The position numbers and the translations under genes were made by a program. The notes beneath the pieces were generated by a model. It worked only from the letters and a program-made list of their open reading frames with translations, was not told where the DNA came from and ran no database searches. A stretch of DNA of 64,000 nt from Terriglobales bacterium (GTDB taxonomy: Bacteria; Acidobacteriota; Terriglobia; Bryobacterales; Bryobacteraceae): NCBI GenBank assembly GCA_027485675.1, contig JAIXQP010000033.1:62001-126000 (forward strand). Direction: 5' to 3'. The number at the start of each line of letters is the position of its first letter. Positions within the stretch are counted from its first letter, which is position 1. This document shows positions 52,316-60,812 of the stretch, piece after piece.

Positions 52316-53271
52316 GACTGCTGCTCCTCACCCTGGCTGCGCTCTCCGCCATCGGGTGCGGAAGCCACCACCGGGCCGCCCGGATGCAGAGGCCGGCCCT
52401 GCCGCCCATGATGCAACAGCAGGTCCTCAACGCCGTCCACGCCGGCGATGGCAACCTCCGCGTCCAGCGGCTGCGCGAGCGTCTGACAGCGGACTCCCGC
52501 GACGTGAACGCGCGCCTCGAACTCGCCTCCGAGTACGCCGCCATGGGCTTCCCCGAACTCGAACTGGAGCATTGCCGCATCGCCGTCGAGCGCTTCCCGG
52601 AGTCGGCGGCTGCCGTCGAACGTCTGGCGAAAAGTTTGCGAAAGAACGGTTCGCCGCAGGAAGCGGCCAAAGTTCTCTCCGGCTTGGTCGCGCAGCAGCA
52701 GAAGCCCGCCGTCGAAACGTTGTCCTGGGCCGGTATTCTGTTCGATGAAGCCGATCGCCTCGGCGACGGCGAAGCCATGCATCGCCGGGCTCTCGCCCTC
52801 GATGCGCGTCGAGACTACCTGCACAACAACTTGGGCTACAACCTGCTGCTGCAGGAGCGCTACCCCGAAGCAGCGGCCTCTTTCCGCCGAGCGCTCGAGT
52901 TGAACCGCTCCTCGACAACGGCCCGTAACAACCTCGGCCGCACGCTGATGCGCATGAGCGCCGCCGACGCCGTATCCCAGTTCCAGCGCGCCGCCGACCC
53001 GGCCATCGCGCACAACAACGTCGCCGCCGCGCTCTATGAAAAGGGCGATCTCGAAGGCGCGCGGAAAGAGCTCGAGGCCGCCCTCGCCATCCGCCGCGAT
53101 TTGCCCCAAATTCTCGAAAACCTGCGGCTTGTGGCCGTGGCCGATGGCAAGCCCATCGTGATGCCGCCGCCGCGCCCCGGATTGTGGCAATCAGTCAGCC
53201 ATGCGTTTAAAGTAGCGTTCGGCACCCCGGACGTGAGACAACAGACAGGGACGGCGGAAGCTGCCCGGTAA
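52312..53271 (+). CDS. TPR-repeat lipoprotein (TadD-like)
   Basis: A 319-residue protein starting at GTG 52312. A short signal ends in a lipobox-like SAIGC (Cys at 16). TPR helices follow: ARLELASEYAAMGFPELELE, YLHNNLGYNLLLQERYPEAA, ASFRRALELNRSSTTARNNL and NNVAAALYEKGDLEGARKEL. TadD in Flp pilus systems is a TPR lipoprotein that helps the secretin. Its position just before flp supports this. The family is confident; the TadD equivalence is by context. Confidence 0.75.
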   Translation: MRLLLLTLAALSAIGCGSHHRAARMQRPALPPMMQQQVLNAVHAGDGNLRVQRLRERLTADSRDVNARLELASEYAAMGFPELELEHCRIAVERFPESAAAVERLAKSLRKNGSPQEAAKVLSGLVAQQQKPAVETLSWAGILFDEADRLGDGEAMHRRALALDARRDYLHNNLGYNLLLQERYPEAAASFRRALELNRSSTTARNNLGRTLMRMSAADAVSQFQRAADPAIAHNNVAAALYEKGDLEGARKELEAALAIRRDLPQILENLRLVAVADGKPIVMPPPRPGLWQSVSHAFKVAFGTPDVRQQTGTAEAAR

Positions 53272-53289
53272 GTGCTTAGAGGAGTTCCC

Positions 53290-53478
53290 ATGATGAAACA
53301 GATTTTGCTTCGGCTTTGGAATGAGGAAGACGGCCAGGACCTCGTCGAATACGCGTTGATTGTGGCGGCGGTGGGCCTTGCTCTCATCACCACGGTGAAT
53401 CAGCTCTCGACGGCCATCGTCAGCCTGTATTCGTCCATCACCCAAGGATTGACCTCGATCGGCGCCACCGGTCAGTAG
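53290..53478 (+). CDS. flp: Flp-type pilin
   Basis: A 62-residue prepilin. A short basic leader ends at Gly15; the mature N-terminus QDLVEYALIVAAVGLALITT carries the Flp Glu-Tyr pair (E20, Y21) in the processing and assembly segment. ATG 53290 or 53293 both follow an AGGAG site. It is the major pilus subunit, cleaved by a prepilin peptidase not encoded in this window. Confidence 0.93.
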   Translation: MMKQILLRLWNEEDGQDLVEYALIVAAVGLALITTVNQLSTAIVSLYSSITQGLTSIGATGQ

Positions 53479-53491
53479 TCCCGTTGTTCTG

Positions 53492-54892
53492 ATGGAGCCG
53501 CGTTCGCCATCGACGATGGTCCGTTGGCTCCTGCCGGACCTGAGCCTGCTGCTTGTCGCCGCTACGCTGTTCTACGCGTTGGTGCTCTACCACGCGCCGA
53601 CGCAGCTATTCCGCGATTCCGACGCGGGATGGCACATCCGGAATGGCGACCTGATTCTCTCGTCCGGATCCGTGCCCCACGCGGATCCATGGTCGTTCTC
53701 CAAGCCCGGTGAGCCTTGGTTCGCGTGGGAATGGGGTGCTGATGTGGTGATGGCGTGGGCGCATCAACGCGCCGGGTTGCGCGGCGTTGTCCTGCTCTAC
53801 CTCGTCCTGATCGCCTTCGCCTCCTGGCTCTGGATGCGTCTGCAGTGGGTCTATGGCGGCTCGTTCGGCCTCGCTGCCTTGTTTGCCGCCCCGTTGTTGA
53901 CGACGGTGCAACTCCATTGGCTGGCCCGGCCGCACGTCTTCGGCTGGGTTTGCCTCCTGCTGGCGCTGTACTGCGTCGAACGCGCCCGCTACGGGTGGCT
54001 TCTCCCGCTCGCCGTCCTCTGGGCCAATCTGCACGGCAGCTTCATCCTGTTGCCCGGCCTGCTGATCTGCTATGGCTTCCGCGACCGGCGCTGCTGGCTC
54101 TGGGCCCTGGGCTGCGGTGCGGCGACGCTGCTCAATCCCTACGGGTGGCACGTCCACGCCCATATCTGGAGCTATCTGCGGAACACGGAGCTCCTCTCTC
54201 GCGTCGCTGAATTCCAATCGTTCAACTTCCATGCCGATGGCGCCAGCCAGGTCATGGTGGCCCTGCTGCTGGTGATGGCGGGCGCCGTCTGTGCCTTCGA
54301 ATCCGGCCGTTGGCCGCACGCCCTTTGGATGCTCGGCCTGGTGGCGCTCGCTCTCCGCTCCGCCCGCGGCCTCCCCGTGCTGGCCCTGGCCGGCCTGCCG
54401 ATGGCCAACGCCGCGCTCTCCTCCGCGCTGGCGGTCCGTTGGCCCGAGCAGTTCGCCTACTTCGCCCGCTTGCGCAATTGGGACCGTCAGGTGCACGGCG
54501 GCGCCTTGGCCGCTGTGCTGGCCGTGGTGTTCGGCTTGGCTGCGCTGGGCTCAACCGCCCAGTTCCCACCGGCCCAATTCCCCGTGGCCGCTCTGGCGCA
54601 TGTGCCCCCCACGGCTCGCCTGTTGGCGCCCGATGCCTATGGCGGCTACCTGATCTACCGCGGCCGCAATGTCTACTTCGATGGCCGCAGCGACTACTAC
54701 GGCGCCGAGTTCATGAAGGAGTACGTCCGACTGGTCGAAGTGCGCCCCGGCTACCGCGCGATTCTCGAAAAGTACAGGTTCACCCACGCCCTGCTGCCGG
54801 TCCGCTACTCCCTCGTCGAAGCCCTCACCATGCAAGGCTGGCGGGAGCTCTACCGGGATGAAGTTTCTATACTTCTCGAACGGAACTTCTAG
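53492..54892 (+). CDS. Polytopic GT-C-like membrane protein in the pilus locus
   Basis: A 466-residue protein with around nine hydrophobic segments. The first extracytoplasmic loop DSDAGWHIRNGDLILSSG, followed by WFAWEWGADVVMAW, resembles polyprenyl-linked GT-C transferases, which place acidic residues there. It starts 13 bases after flp, so it may be cotranscribed with the pilin. A role in modifying the pilus by a glycan is possible but unproven. An ordinary membrane protein with unknown role is the alternative. Confidence 0.6.
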   Translation: MEPRSPSTMVRWLLPDLSLLLVAATLFYALVLYHAPTQLFRDSDAGWHIRNGDLILSSGSVPHADPWSFSKPGEPWFAWEWGADVVMAWAHQRAGLRGVVLLYLVLIAFASWLWMRLQWVYGGSFGLAALFAAPLLTTVQLHWLARPHVFGWVCLLLALYCVERARYGWLLPLAVLWANLHGSFILLPGLLICYGFRDRRCWLWALGCGAATLLNPYGWHVHAHIWSYLRNTELLSRVAEFQSFNFHADGASQVMVALLLVMAGAVCAFESGRWPHALWMLGLVALALRSARGLPVLALAGLPMANAALSSALAVRWPEQFAYFARLRNWDRQVHGGALAAVLAVVFGLAALGSTAQFPPAQFPVAALAHVPPTARLLAPDAYGGYLIYRGRNVYFDGRSDYYGAEFMKEYVRLVEVRPGYRAILEKYRFTHALLPVRYSLVEALTMQGWRELYRDEVSILLERNF

Positions 54893-54946
54893 CGCTATGC
54901 TGTGTTATTACTTTCTCCACCCCGCGTACCGATTGAAGGATAAAGA

Positions 54947-55915
54947 ATGGACCGGCAGAAGCTTCTGATGATCTTCGGCGGTGCTGCAGTTGCTGCGGCT
55001 CTGCTGACGTGGTTTCTTTATTCCTCCACCGTCGCTCCCAAGAGCGAGAAGCTCGTGCAGGTCTTGGCTTCGAGCGCGAACCTCCCCGCCGGAACCCGCC
55101 TGCAAAAGAATCACTTCAAGAAAATCACCGTCGCCGCGAAAGATGTTCCGCCCGGTGTCTTGCAGGATGAAAAGGCCGGCATCGATCGCACACTGCTCTA
55201 TCCGCTCGGCCTCAACGAGCCGGTTCTCGCGAGCCGCCTCTCCAGCGTCTCTGGCGCCGATGGCGTAGCGTCCCTCATTGAACCCGGCAAGCGCGCCGTC
55301 AGCGTCTCGGTCAACGATGCCTCCAGCGCCAGCGGCCTCATCCAGGCCCGCTCCCATGTCGATGTCTTGTTCACCAAGCCCGGCTCCATGCTCGAAGCGG
55401 TCACCACCACGGTCCTCGAAGATGTCGTCGTGCTTTCTGTCGGCCGCGTCGTCGAACCCGCCGCCGCCCCGGCCCCCGTACCCGCGGGCGGCACGGCCGC
55501 TCCGCCGCCGGTGAACACCGGCCAGAGCCGCGCCGTTACTCTTCTGGTCACCCCCGAACAGGCCCGCATTCTTGAACTGGCCAAGAACCAGGGACGCGTC
55601 TCGCTCGCCCTGCGGAACCCCAAGGATGAGTCGAAGTCCGATGCTCCCGAGCCGCCCTCCGTCACTGCCGAAGCCATCGACCCTGGCGGCGCCTATCGCT
55701 CCCAACGCCTGAAGATGCAAGCGCAGAACCGCCTGCGCGCCGTGCCGAACCTGCGTGACGACCAGGCCTGGGCCAAGCTGATTGGCGAAGACCCGGATCC
55801 CAACAAGCCCGCTGCCGTCCTCCGCCCACCCGAAAAGAAAGATCCCCCGAAGCCGAAATTTGTCGTCGACGTCTTCCGCGGAGAAAAGCACGTTCAAGAG
55901 TCATTTCAGGAATAG
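54947..55915 (+). CDS. cpaB: Flp pilus assembly protein CpaB/RcpC
   Basis: A 322-residue protein. A single N-terminal membrane segment (LLMIFGGAAVAAALLTWFL) leads into a SAF-like domain: VQVLASSANLPAGTRLQKNH, then LGLNEPVLASRLSS. A RcpC-type domain follows (ISVSVNDA-like block and VDVLFTKPGSM). The C-terminal part is lysine/proline-rich and low in complexity. It sits in the periplasm and links the secretin. A GAAGGA site precedes the ATG. Confidence 0.9.
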   Translation: MDRQKLLMIFGGAAVAAALLTWFLYSSTVAPKSEKLVQVLASSANLPAGTRLQKNHFKKITVAAKDVPPGVLQDEKAGIDRTLLYPLGLNEPVLASRLSSVSGADGVASLIEPGKRAVSVSVNDASSASGLIQARSHVDVLFTKPGSMLEAVTTTVLEDVVVLSVGRVVEPAAAPAPVPAGGTAAPPPVNTGQSRAVTLLVTPEQARILELAKNQGRVSLALRNPKDESKSDAPEPPSVTAEAIDPGGAYRSQRLKMQAQNRLRAVPNLRDDQAWAKLIGEDPDPNKPAAVLRPPEKKDPPKPKFVVDVFRGEKHVQESFQE

Positions 55916-55926
55916 CCCGGCAACTC

Positions 55927-57336
55927 ATGCGTTCGAAGCCCCTCTCTCTTCTAATCCCACTCTTGGTGTTGTGTTCGATGGCGTGGGGACAGGCCGCACC
56001 CGCCAAGGAACTCACGCTCACCGTCGGCCGCGGTGAACTCCTGCAGTTTGAAGGAGACGTGAAGACCGTGGCCGCCTCCGAACCCAAAATCGCCGATGTC
56101 GTCGTCGTCTCGCCGCGCGAAGTGATGGTGAATGCCAAAGGCGTCGGCAAAGCGACCATCGTCATTTGGGAAGACCGCGCGCTACCCAAGCGCTACGAGA
56201 TCAATGTCACCGGCGATCCGCAGCAGTACGATCTGGTTCGCCAGGCCGTCCAGCAGGCCGTGGGCGATAGCGCCGTCAGCGTGCAGGGCAACATCGAAAC
56301 CATGGTGCTCTCGGGTGCCGTCAAGTCCCTCGACGAGTCGAAGCGCGCCGAAGCGATCGCCTCCACCTACAGCAAGAAGGTGGTCAATCTGCTCACCGTG
56401 CCGCCCCCGGCCGATCCGCGGCAGATCCTGCTTGAAGTGAAATTCGCCTCCGTCGATCGCTCGGCCCTGCAGGAGATCGGCTTCAACTTCGTCTCGCGAA
56501 ACTCGAAGATGCTCGGCTTGGGCAGCACCCAGCAGTTCGCCACCCCTCGCTTCAGCCAGTTGCAGTTTCAGGATCAGGAGTTCGCCAACTCCACGCTGAA
56601 CTTCTCTGACCTGCTGAACCTGTTCGTCTTCCGCCCCGATCTCAACCTCGGCGCCACCATCCGCGCCATGCAGGCGCGCAATCTGCTCCAGGTTTTGGCC
56701 GAACCGAACCTCATCGCGCTCGAAGGGAAAGAAGCCAGCTTCCTCGCCGGCGGCGAGTTCCCGTTCCCCACGCTCACGGCCACCTCCACCGGCGGCGCCA
56801 CCGCGCCCGTCGTTACGGTGCAGTTCAAAAAGTTCGGCGTCCAACTCGACTTCACCCCCACGGTCACTGCCTCCGGAGGCATCCACCTCAAAGTCCGCCC
56901 GCAGGTCAGCTCGCTCGACTATGCCAACGCCGTTACCCTGCAAGGCTTCCTGATTCCGGCCGTCGCCACCCGCGTCGCCGAAACCGAAGCGATTCTCAAG
57001 GACGGCGAAAGCTTCGCGGTCGCCGGCCTGATCGACAGCCGGGTCATCCAAAGCCTCAGCCGCGTCAAGTGGCTCGGCGACGTGCCCATCCTCGGCCAGC
57101 TCTTCCGCAGCCGCTCCGTCCGCAAAACCAACGACGAACTGCTCGTCGTCGTCACCCCGCGCTTCGTTCGCCCCGTGCCCGCGGGAGAAAAGGTGTCGTT
57201 GCCGGATACGGTAGAAGAGTTCCTGCCGGCTACCAAGGACGACAAAGACGCCGGCCTCAAAAAGCCCAAGGCCAAGAAGAAAAAGTCCAGCCCGGAGTTC
57301 ATCGGCCCCAGTGGACATCAGGAACCCAAGAAGTAA
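55927..57336 (+). CDS. cpaC: Type II/IV secretion secretin CpaC/RcpA
   Basis: A 469-residue outer-membrane secretin. Signal peptide (residues 1-21), pilus-and-secretin N domain (LTLTVGRGELLQFEGDV to about 90), a BON-like block (VRQAVQQAVGDSAVSVQG), then the secretin core: LEVKFASVDRSALQEIGFNF, LLQVLAEPNLIALEGKEASF and VPILGQLFRSRSVRKTNDEL. The tail is lysine-rich. It forms the pilus exit channel. It overlaps the next gene by 26 bases. Confidence 0.92.
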   Translation: MRSKPLSLLIPLLVLCSMAWGQAAPAKELTLTVGRGELLQFEGDVKTVAASEPKIADVVVVSPREVMVNAKGVGKATIVIWEDRALPKRYEINVTGDPQQYDLVRQAVQQAVGDSAVSVQGNIETMVLSGAVKSLDESKRAEAIASTYSKKVVNLLTVPPPADPRQILLEVKFASVDRSALQEIGFNFVSRNSKMLGLGSTQQFATPRFSQLQFQDQEFANSTLNFSDLLNLFVFRPDLNLGATIRAMQARNLLQVLAEPNLIALEGKEASFLAGGEFPFPTLTATSTGGATAPVVTVQFKKFGVQLDFTPTVTASGGIHLKVRPQVSSLDYANAVTLQGFLIPAVATRVAETEAILKDGESFAVAGLIDSRVIQSLSRVKWLGDVPILGQLFRSRSVRKTNDELLVVVTPRFVRPVPAGEKVSLPDTVEEFLPATKDDKDAGLKKPKAKKKKSSPEFIGPSGHQEPKK

Positions 57337-58612
57337 TCGGCCCCCGGCAACGCGGCGTCGCCGCCGGCGGGGCAGTGTGTCCATGCAGGTCCTGGTTCTC
57401 ATGGTCCCGGTCTTCTTCGGGTTCATGGGCTTTGCCATCGACCTCGGCCGGCTGTACATGGCCCGCAATGAACTGAAGACCGCGGCCAACGCGATGGCCA
57501 TCGCCGCCGCTCAGCGGCTGAACGGTACGGAGTCGGCTATCGAAGCCGCGACGCTCTACGCCCGCATCCCCATCGATGCCACCAGCGGCGTCGCCAACAA
57601 GTACGATTTCGGCGGCTCCACCATCGGCGAAACTAACGGCACCTTGAACAGCGAAGAGCCTGTTCTTACCTTCTACGATGCCTCCTCGGCCGCCCTCGGC
57701 ACCGAAGGCGCTTCCGGCGGTGAGGCCGGCGGAGCCACGGCCAAGCACGTTCGCGTTGTAGTCCGCGGCGAGGCGCCCACCATCTTTTGGCGCTTCCTCG
57801 CCATCGGCCTGGACGGACGCGTCAACCTCGCCGCTCAGTCCGTCGCCGGTCACAGCTCCCCGGTCTGCCAGGCCTGCGGCATCGAACCCATCGCCGTTCA
57901 GGCCGTCTCCATCGAAGACACCGTAGACTTCGGCTTCGTCCCCGGGACCCGCTACACGCTCGGCTACCTCTGCAACGGCGGCCCCACGCCCGGCGCCCTC
58001 GCCAACACGACCACTCGCGTGCCCTACGTCATGCTCAACCGGTTCAACGAAGGCGCCAACTTCCTTGCGGACGAGCTCACGCAGCTCTACCGCATCGGAT
58101 CCCAAGGACTGCCCCCCGCCTCCGATCCCGCCGTCTACTGCATGCGCGTCAATGGCGAAGAACCCGTCTGGGTCAATGCCGCCCCGCTCGCCTGCAATGC
58201 CAATCGCGTCGCCAACCAGGTCTCCACGTTCCTGTGCGGACTCGCCGCCCGCTTCGACAACGCCACCGTGCCCGCCGTCTGCAACGCCGTCGCCGAATCG
58301 GAAACGGTCCTCGCCGCCAACCCCGCTGACTCCGACCTCGCCGACATCGAAGACTTCACCGCCTACACCGGCAACAACCGGCGCATCATTACCGTCCCCA
58401 TCGTCGAAACCGCCGCGGAATCCACCATGGTCGTCCTCGGCTTTCGCCAGTTCCTCGTCGAGCCTGCGGCCAACGATTCCACGGTCAACGCCGCCGACCA
58501 GAACGGCCGCTTCGCCGCCCTCTATCTCGGCAGCCGCATCCCCGTCAAACAAGGCCGCATCGATGGATGCACCCAAGCCGCCGGACCCGGCAAGGTAGTA
58601 TTGCACCAATGA
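57311..58612 (+). CDS. TadG-like pseudopilin/pilus assembly protein
   Basis: A 433-residue protein. A basic N-terminus (RRRRRR) precedes one membrane segment, VLVLMVPVFFGFMGFAIDLG, followed by RLYMARNELKTAANAMAIAA. This is the TadE/TadG-like N-terminal signature. The long remainder has no von Willebrand A motif that I can identify, so it is a divergent TadG-like protein. GTG 57311 is the chosen start; an internal ATG at 57383 would remove the basic leader. It ends overlapping the next ATG. Confidence 0.75.
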   Translation: MDIRNPRSNRPPATRRRRRRGSVSMQVLVLMVPVFFGFMGFAIDLGRLYMARNELKTAANAMAIAAAQRLNGTESAIEAATLYARIPIDATSGVANKYDFGGSTIGETNGTLNSEEPVLTFYDASSAALGTEGASGGEAGGATAKHVRVVVRGEAPTIFWRFLAIGLDGRVNLAAQSVAGHSSPVCQACGIEPIAVQAVSIEDTVDFGFVPGTRYTLGYLCNGGPTPGALANTTTRVPYVMLNRFNEGANFLADELTQLYRIGSQGLPPASDPAVYCMRVNGEEPVWVNAAPLACNANRVANQVSTFLCGLAARFDNATVPAVCNAVAESETVLAANPADSDLADIEDFTAYTGNNRRIITVPIVETAAESTMVVLGFRQFLVEPAANDSTVNAADQNGRFAALYLGSRIPVKQGRIDGCTQAAGPGKVVLHQ

Positions 58613-59118
58613 GCCGGCGCCACACCCAACGCGGAAACTCCCTGCTCGAAGCCGTGCTCTTCCTGCCAATCTTGATGCTGCTGCTCTGGGGCCTCATCGA
58701 ATTCGGCCGCATCACCTTCACCTACTACACGCTCCACAAGATGCTTCAGACCGTCGCCCGCTACACCGCCCAGCAGCCCGGCCTGAACTTCTGCGACGAG
58801 TCCGATGTCCAGCTCGCGCAGGCCAAAACGCTCGCCCTGCGCGGCGCTGGAGAAACTACCGGCCCCGAGATCATCACCAATCTCTCCGCCGACCAGATCC
58901 GGATCCGTCTCGAACGGGTCGACCCCGATACCTCCCAACTCGGCGAATGCGAATGCTCCGCCACCGGTTGCGACATCGCCCAAGGCGGCCGTCACCCCGA
59001 TTTCATCGTCGTCTCCTTCACCGACGGATTCCCCATGCGGCCGAACATCCCGTTCTTCAACGCCGCCGAATCGTTTGCGTTGCGCCCGCTCGTGCGGATG
59101 CCCGTGGGGGGCAACTGA
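58609..59118 (+). CDS. TadE-like pseudopilin
   Basis: A 169-residue protein. The start at 58609 overlaps the preceding stop. The N-terminus QRGNSLLEAVLFLPILMLLL with the following GLIEFGRITFTYYTLHKMLQ is the TadE signature: a prepilin-like cleavage region with Glu in the hydrophobic start and a membrane segment. The soluble C-terminal domain has several cysteines. It is a minor pilus component or assembly helper. Confidence 0.85.
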   Translation: MSRRHTQRGNSLLEAVLFLPILMLLLWGLIEFGRITFTYYTLHKMLQTVARYTAQQPGLNFCDESDVQLAQAKTLALRGAGETTGPEIITNLSADQIRIRLERVDPDTSQLGECECSATGCDIAQGGRHPDFIVVSFTDGFPMRPNIPFFNAAESFALRPLVRMPVGGN

Positions 59119-59618
59119 TGCGCCGTCGCAAGGGCCAGGCCTCGCTCGAATACGTCATCGTCTCGGCGGGCGTCCTCATCCCCCTGTCGTTCATGATCGT
59201 CTTCACGGCGCAGCTGCTCTGGACCTGGCACTCGGTGGTTGAATGGACCCGACTCGGCGCCCGCTACGCCGTCACACACTGCTACCAGAACGCGGGCGAA
59301 AATGTCCGCACCTTCATGCGTTCAAACGTCCCGCCGAACCTGGACCAGCTAGAGTTTCAATCCGGCGGCGCCACCATCGAAATCGCCTACTTCCAACGCG
59401 ACCCCGAAACCGGTACCCTCATCGAGTTCAACTGCTCCGGCGGCGACTGCTCCACCGAGTGTGTCCCGGACGCGGTCACCATCGGCGTCTCCGGCTATCA
59501 GTTCCGCGCCTTCATGGCGTTCCTCGGCTTGCCTCCGGTGAGCCTTCCTAACTTCCAAACTTCGCTGCCCGTTGAAAGCGCCGGCTGCGATGCCGAATCC
59601 GGCACCTGTACCCCGTAA
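59118..59618 (+). CDS. Small TadE-like pseudopilin
   Basis: A 166-residue protein. The start at 59118 overlaps the TadE stop by one base. The N-terminus RRRKGQASLEYVIVSAGVLI has a Flp/TadE-like processing region with a Glu-Tyr pair (EY) and a membrane segment. The C-terminal half contains paired cysteines (FNCSGGDCSTEC) that could form disulfides outside the cell. It is a third pilin-like subunit. Confidence 0.75.
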   Translation: MRRRKGQASLEYVIVSAGVLIPLSFMIVFTAQLLWTWHSVVEWTRLGARYAVTHCYQNAGENVRTFMRSNVPPNLDQLEFQSGGATIEIAYFQRDPETGTLIEFNCSGGDCSTECVPDAVTIGVSGYQFRAFMAFLGLPPVSLPNFQTSLPVESAGCDAESGTCTP

Positions 59619-59636
59619 GGAGACCTTCAACCCCGC

Positions 59637-60806
59637 ATGTCCTTCACTCTGATGATCGCCTCCGCCGACGAGCAAGTCCGGGAATTGGTCCGCGACGCCG
59701 TAGCCGCCACCCCCGGCGCCCGCGTCCTTACGGAGTTCGTCGACGTCTCGGCCAATCTCTACATTCGCGTCCTGCAGGAACTCGACCGCACTCCCGAAGC
59801 CGCGCTCCTGCTCGATATCTCCGGCGATCCCGTCGGCGGCCTGAAGGCCCTTGAAAAGCTACGCCAGGCCGTTCCCGAACTCTACATCGTCGCCACGGAC
59901 TACAGCGAAGATGGCGAAAGCATCCTGCTCACCATTCGCTCCGGCGCCACCGACTATCTCACCATGCCGCTCAAGCGCAGCGACCTGCGGGACGCTCTTC
60001 TCCGGCTCGACCGCGCCCCCCGCCGGGCCATCACCGGCGGCAGTCAACTCGGCAAAATCTACACTTTCCTCGGCGCCAAAGGCGGGGTCGGCACCACGTC
60101 GCTCGCCGTCAACTTCGCCACCATCCAGGCCCAACGCAAAAAGCAAACCGTCCTGCTCGATCTCGATTGGGCCTCGAACGACGTCGCCATGATGCTCGGC
60201 GCCGCGCCGCAATACACCCTTGCCGAAGTCGGCGAAAACCTCGATCGCATGGATCAGACGCTCTTTGAAGGCTTCGTCTCCCGCGACCCCACCGGCTTCT
60301 TCTACGTCGGCCCGCCCGACTCCCTCGAAGCCAATCGCGGCGCTTTTACCGACTCCATGCTCCGCGAGTTCGGCACCTTCCTCGTCGAAAAGTACGATTG
60401 CATCGTCATCGATGCCGGCCGCAACATCAACGACGATCTCGCCCTCGCCGCCCTGCAGGTTTCCACCTCCGTCTTCCTCGTCACCACGCAGGAGTTCCCC
60501 GCCGTCCGCAACGCCCAGCGCTATCTCGGCTATCTCATGCGCCTTGGCTTCACGCAGGACCAGATCAGAATCCTGATCAACAAATACCAGAAGAAGCCCG
60601 CCGCCCAGTACGCTACCCTCGATCAGGTGAAGCAGACGCTCAACCAGCCGGTCTTCTACGGCATCCCCGAGTCTGGCGCCGTCCTGGCGAGCATCAACAA
60701 ATCCCGGCCTCTGGTGACCGACCGCCAGGCCTTCGCCGACATGGACAAGACGCTCCGCGCCTTCGTCGACAAAGCCACCGGCGTCAAACGGGAGCAGGCC
60801 GCTTAA
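59637..60806 (+). CDS. cpaE: Pilus assembly ATPase CpaE/TadZ
   Basis: A 389-residue protein. The N-terminal ~125 residues form a receiver-like domain (LLLDISGDPVGGLKALEKL, later SGATDYLTMPLKRSD). A ParA/MinD-like ATPase follows with deviant Walker A GAKGGVGTTS at 146-155 and DLDWASNDVAMML. It is thought to localise the pilus machine to a cell site. It precedes cpaF by 6 bases. Confidence 0.88.
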   Translation: MSFTLMIASADEQVRELVRDAVAATPGARVLTEFVDVSANLYIRVLQELDRTPEAALLLDISGDPVGGLKALEKLRQAVPELYIVATDYSEDGESILLTIRSGATDYLTMPLKRSDLRDALLRLDRAPRRAITGGSQLGKIYTFLGAKGGVGTTSLAVNFATIQAQRKKQTVLLDLDWASNDVAMMLGAAPQYTLAEVGENLDRMDQTLFEGFVSRDPTGFFYVGPPDSLEANRGAFTDSMLREFGTFLVEKYDCIVIDAGRNINDDLALAALQVSTSVFLVTTQEFPAVRNAQRYLGYLMRLGFTQDQIRILINKYQKKPAAQYATLDQVKQTLNQPVFYGIPESGAVLASINKSRPLVTDRQAFADMDKTLRAFVDKATGVKREQAA

Positions 60807-60812
60807 CCCCGC

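Noticed and set aside
51928-53190. Minus-strand open frame of 420 codons over the DUF192 and TPR genes
   Set aside because: Both plus-strand genes carry clear family motifs; the antisense frame has no recognisable domain.
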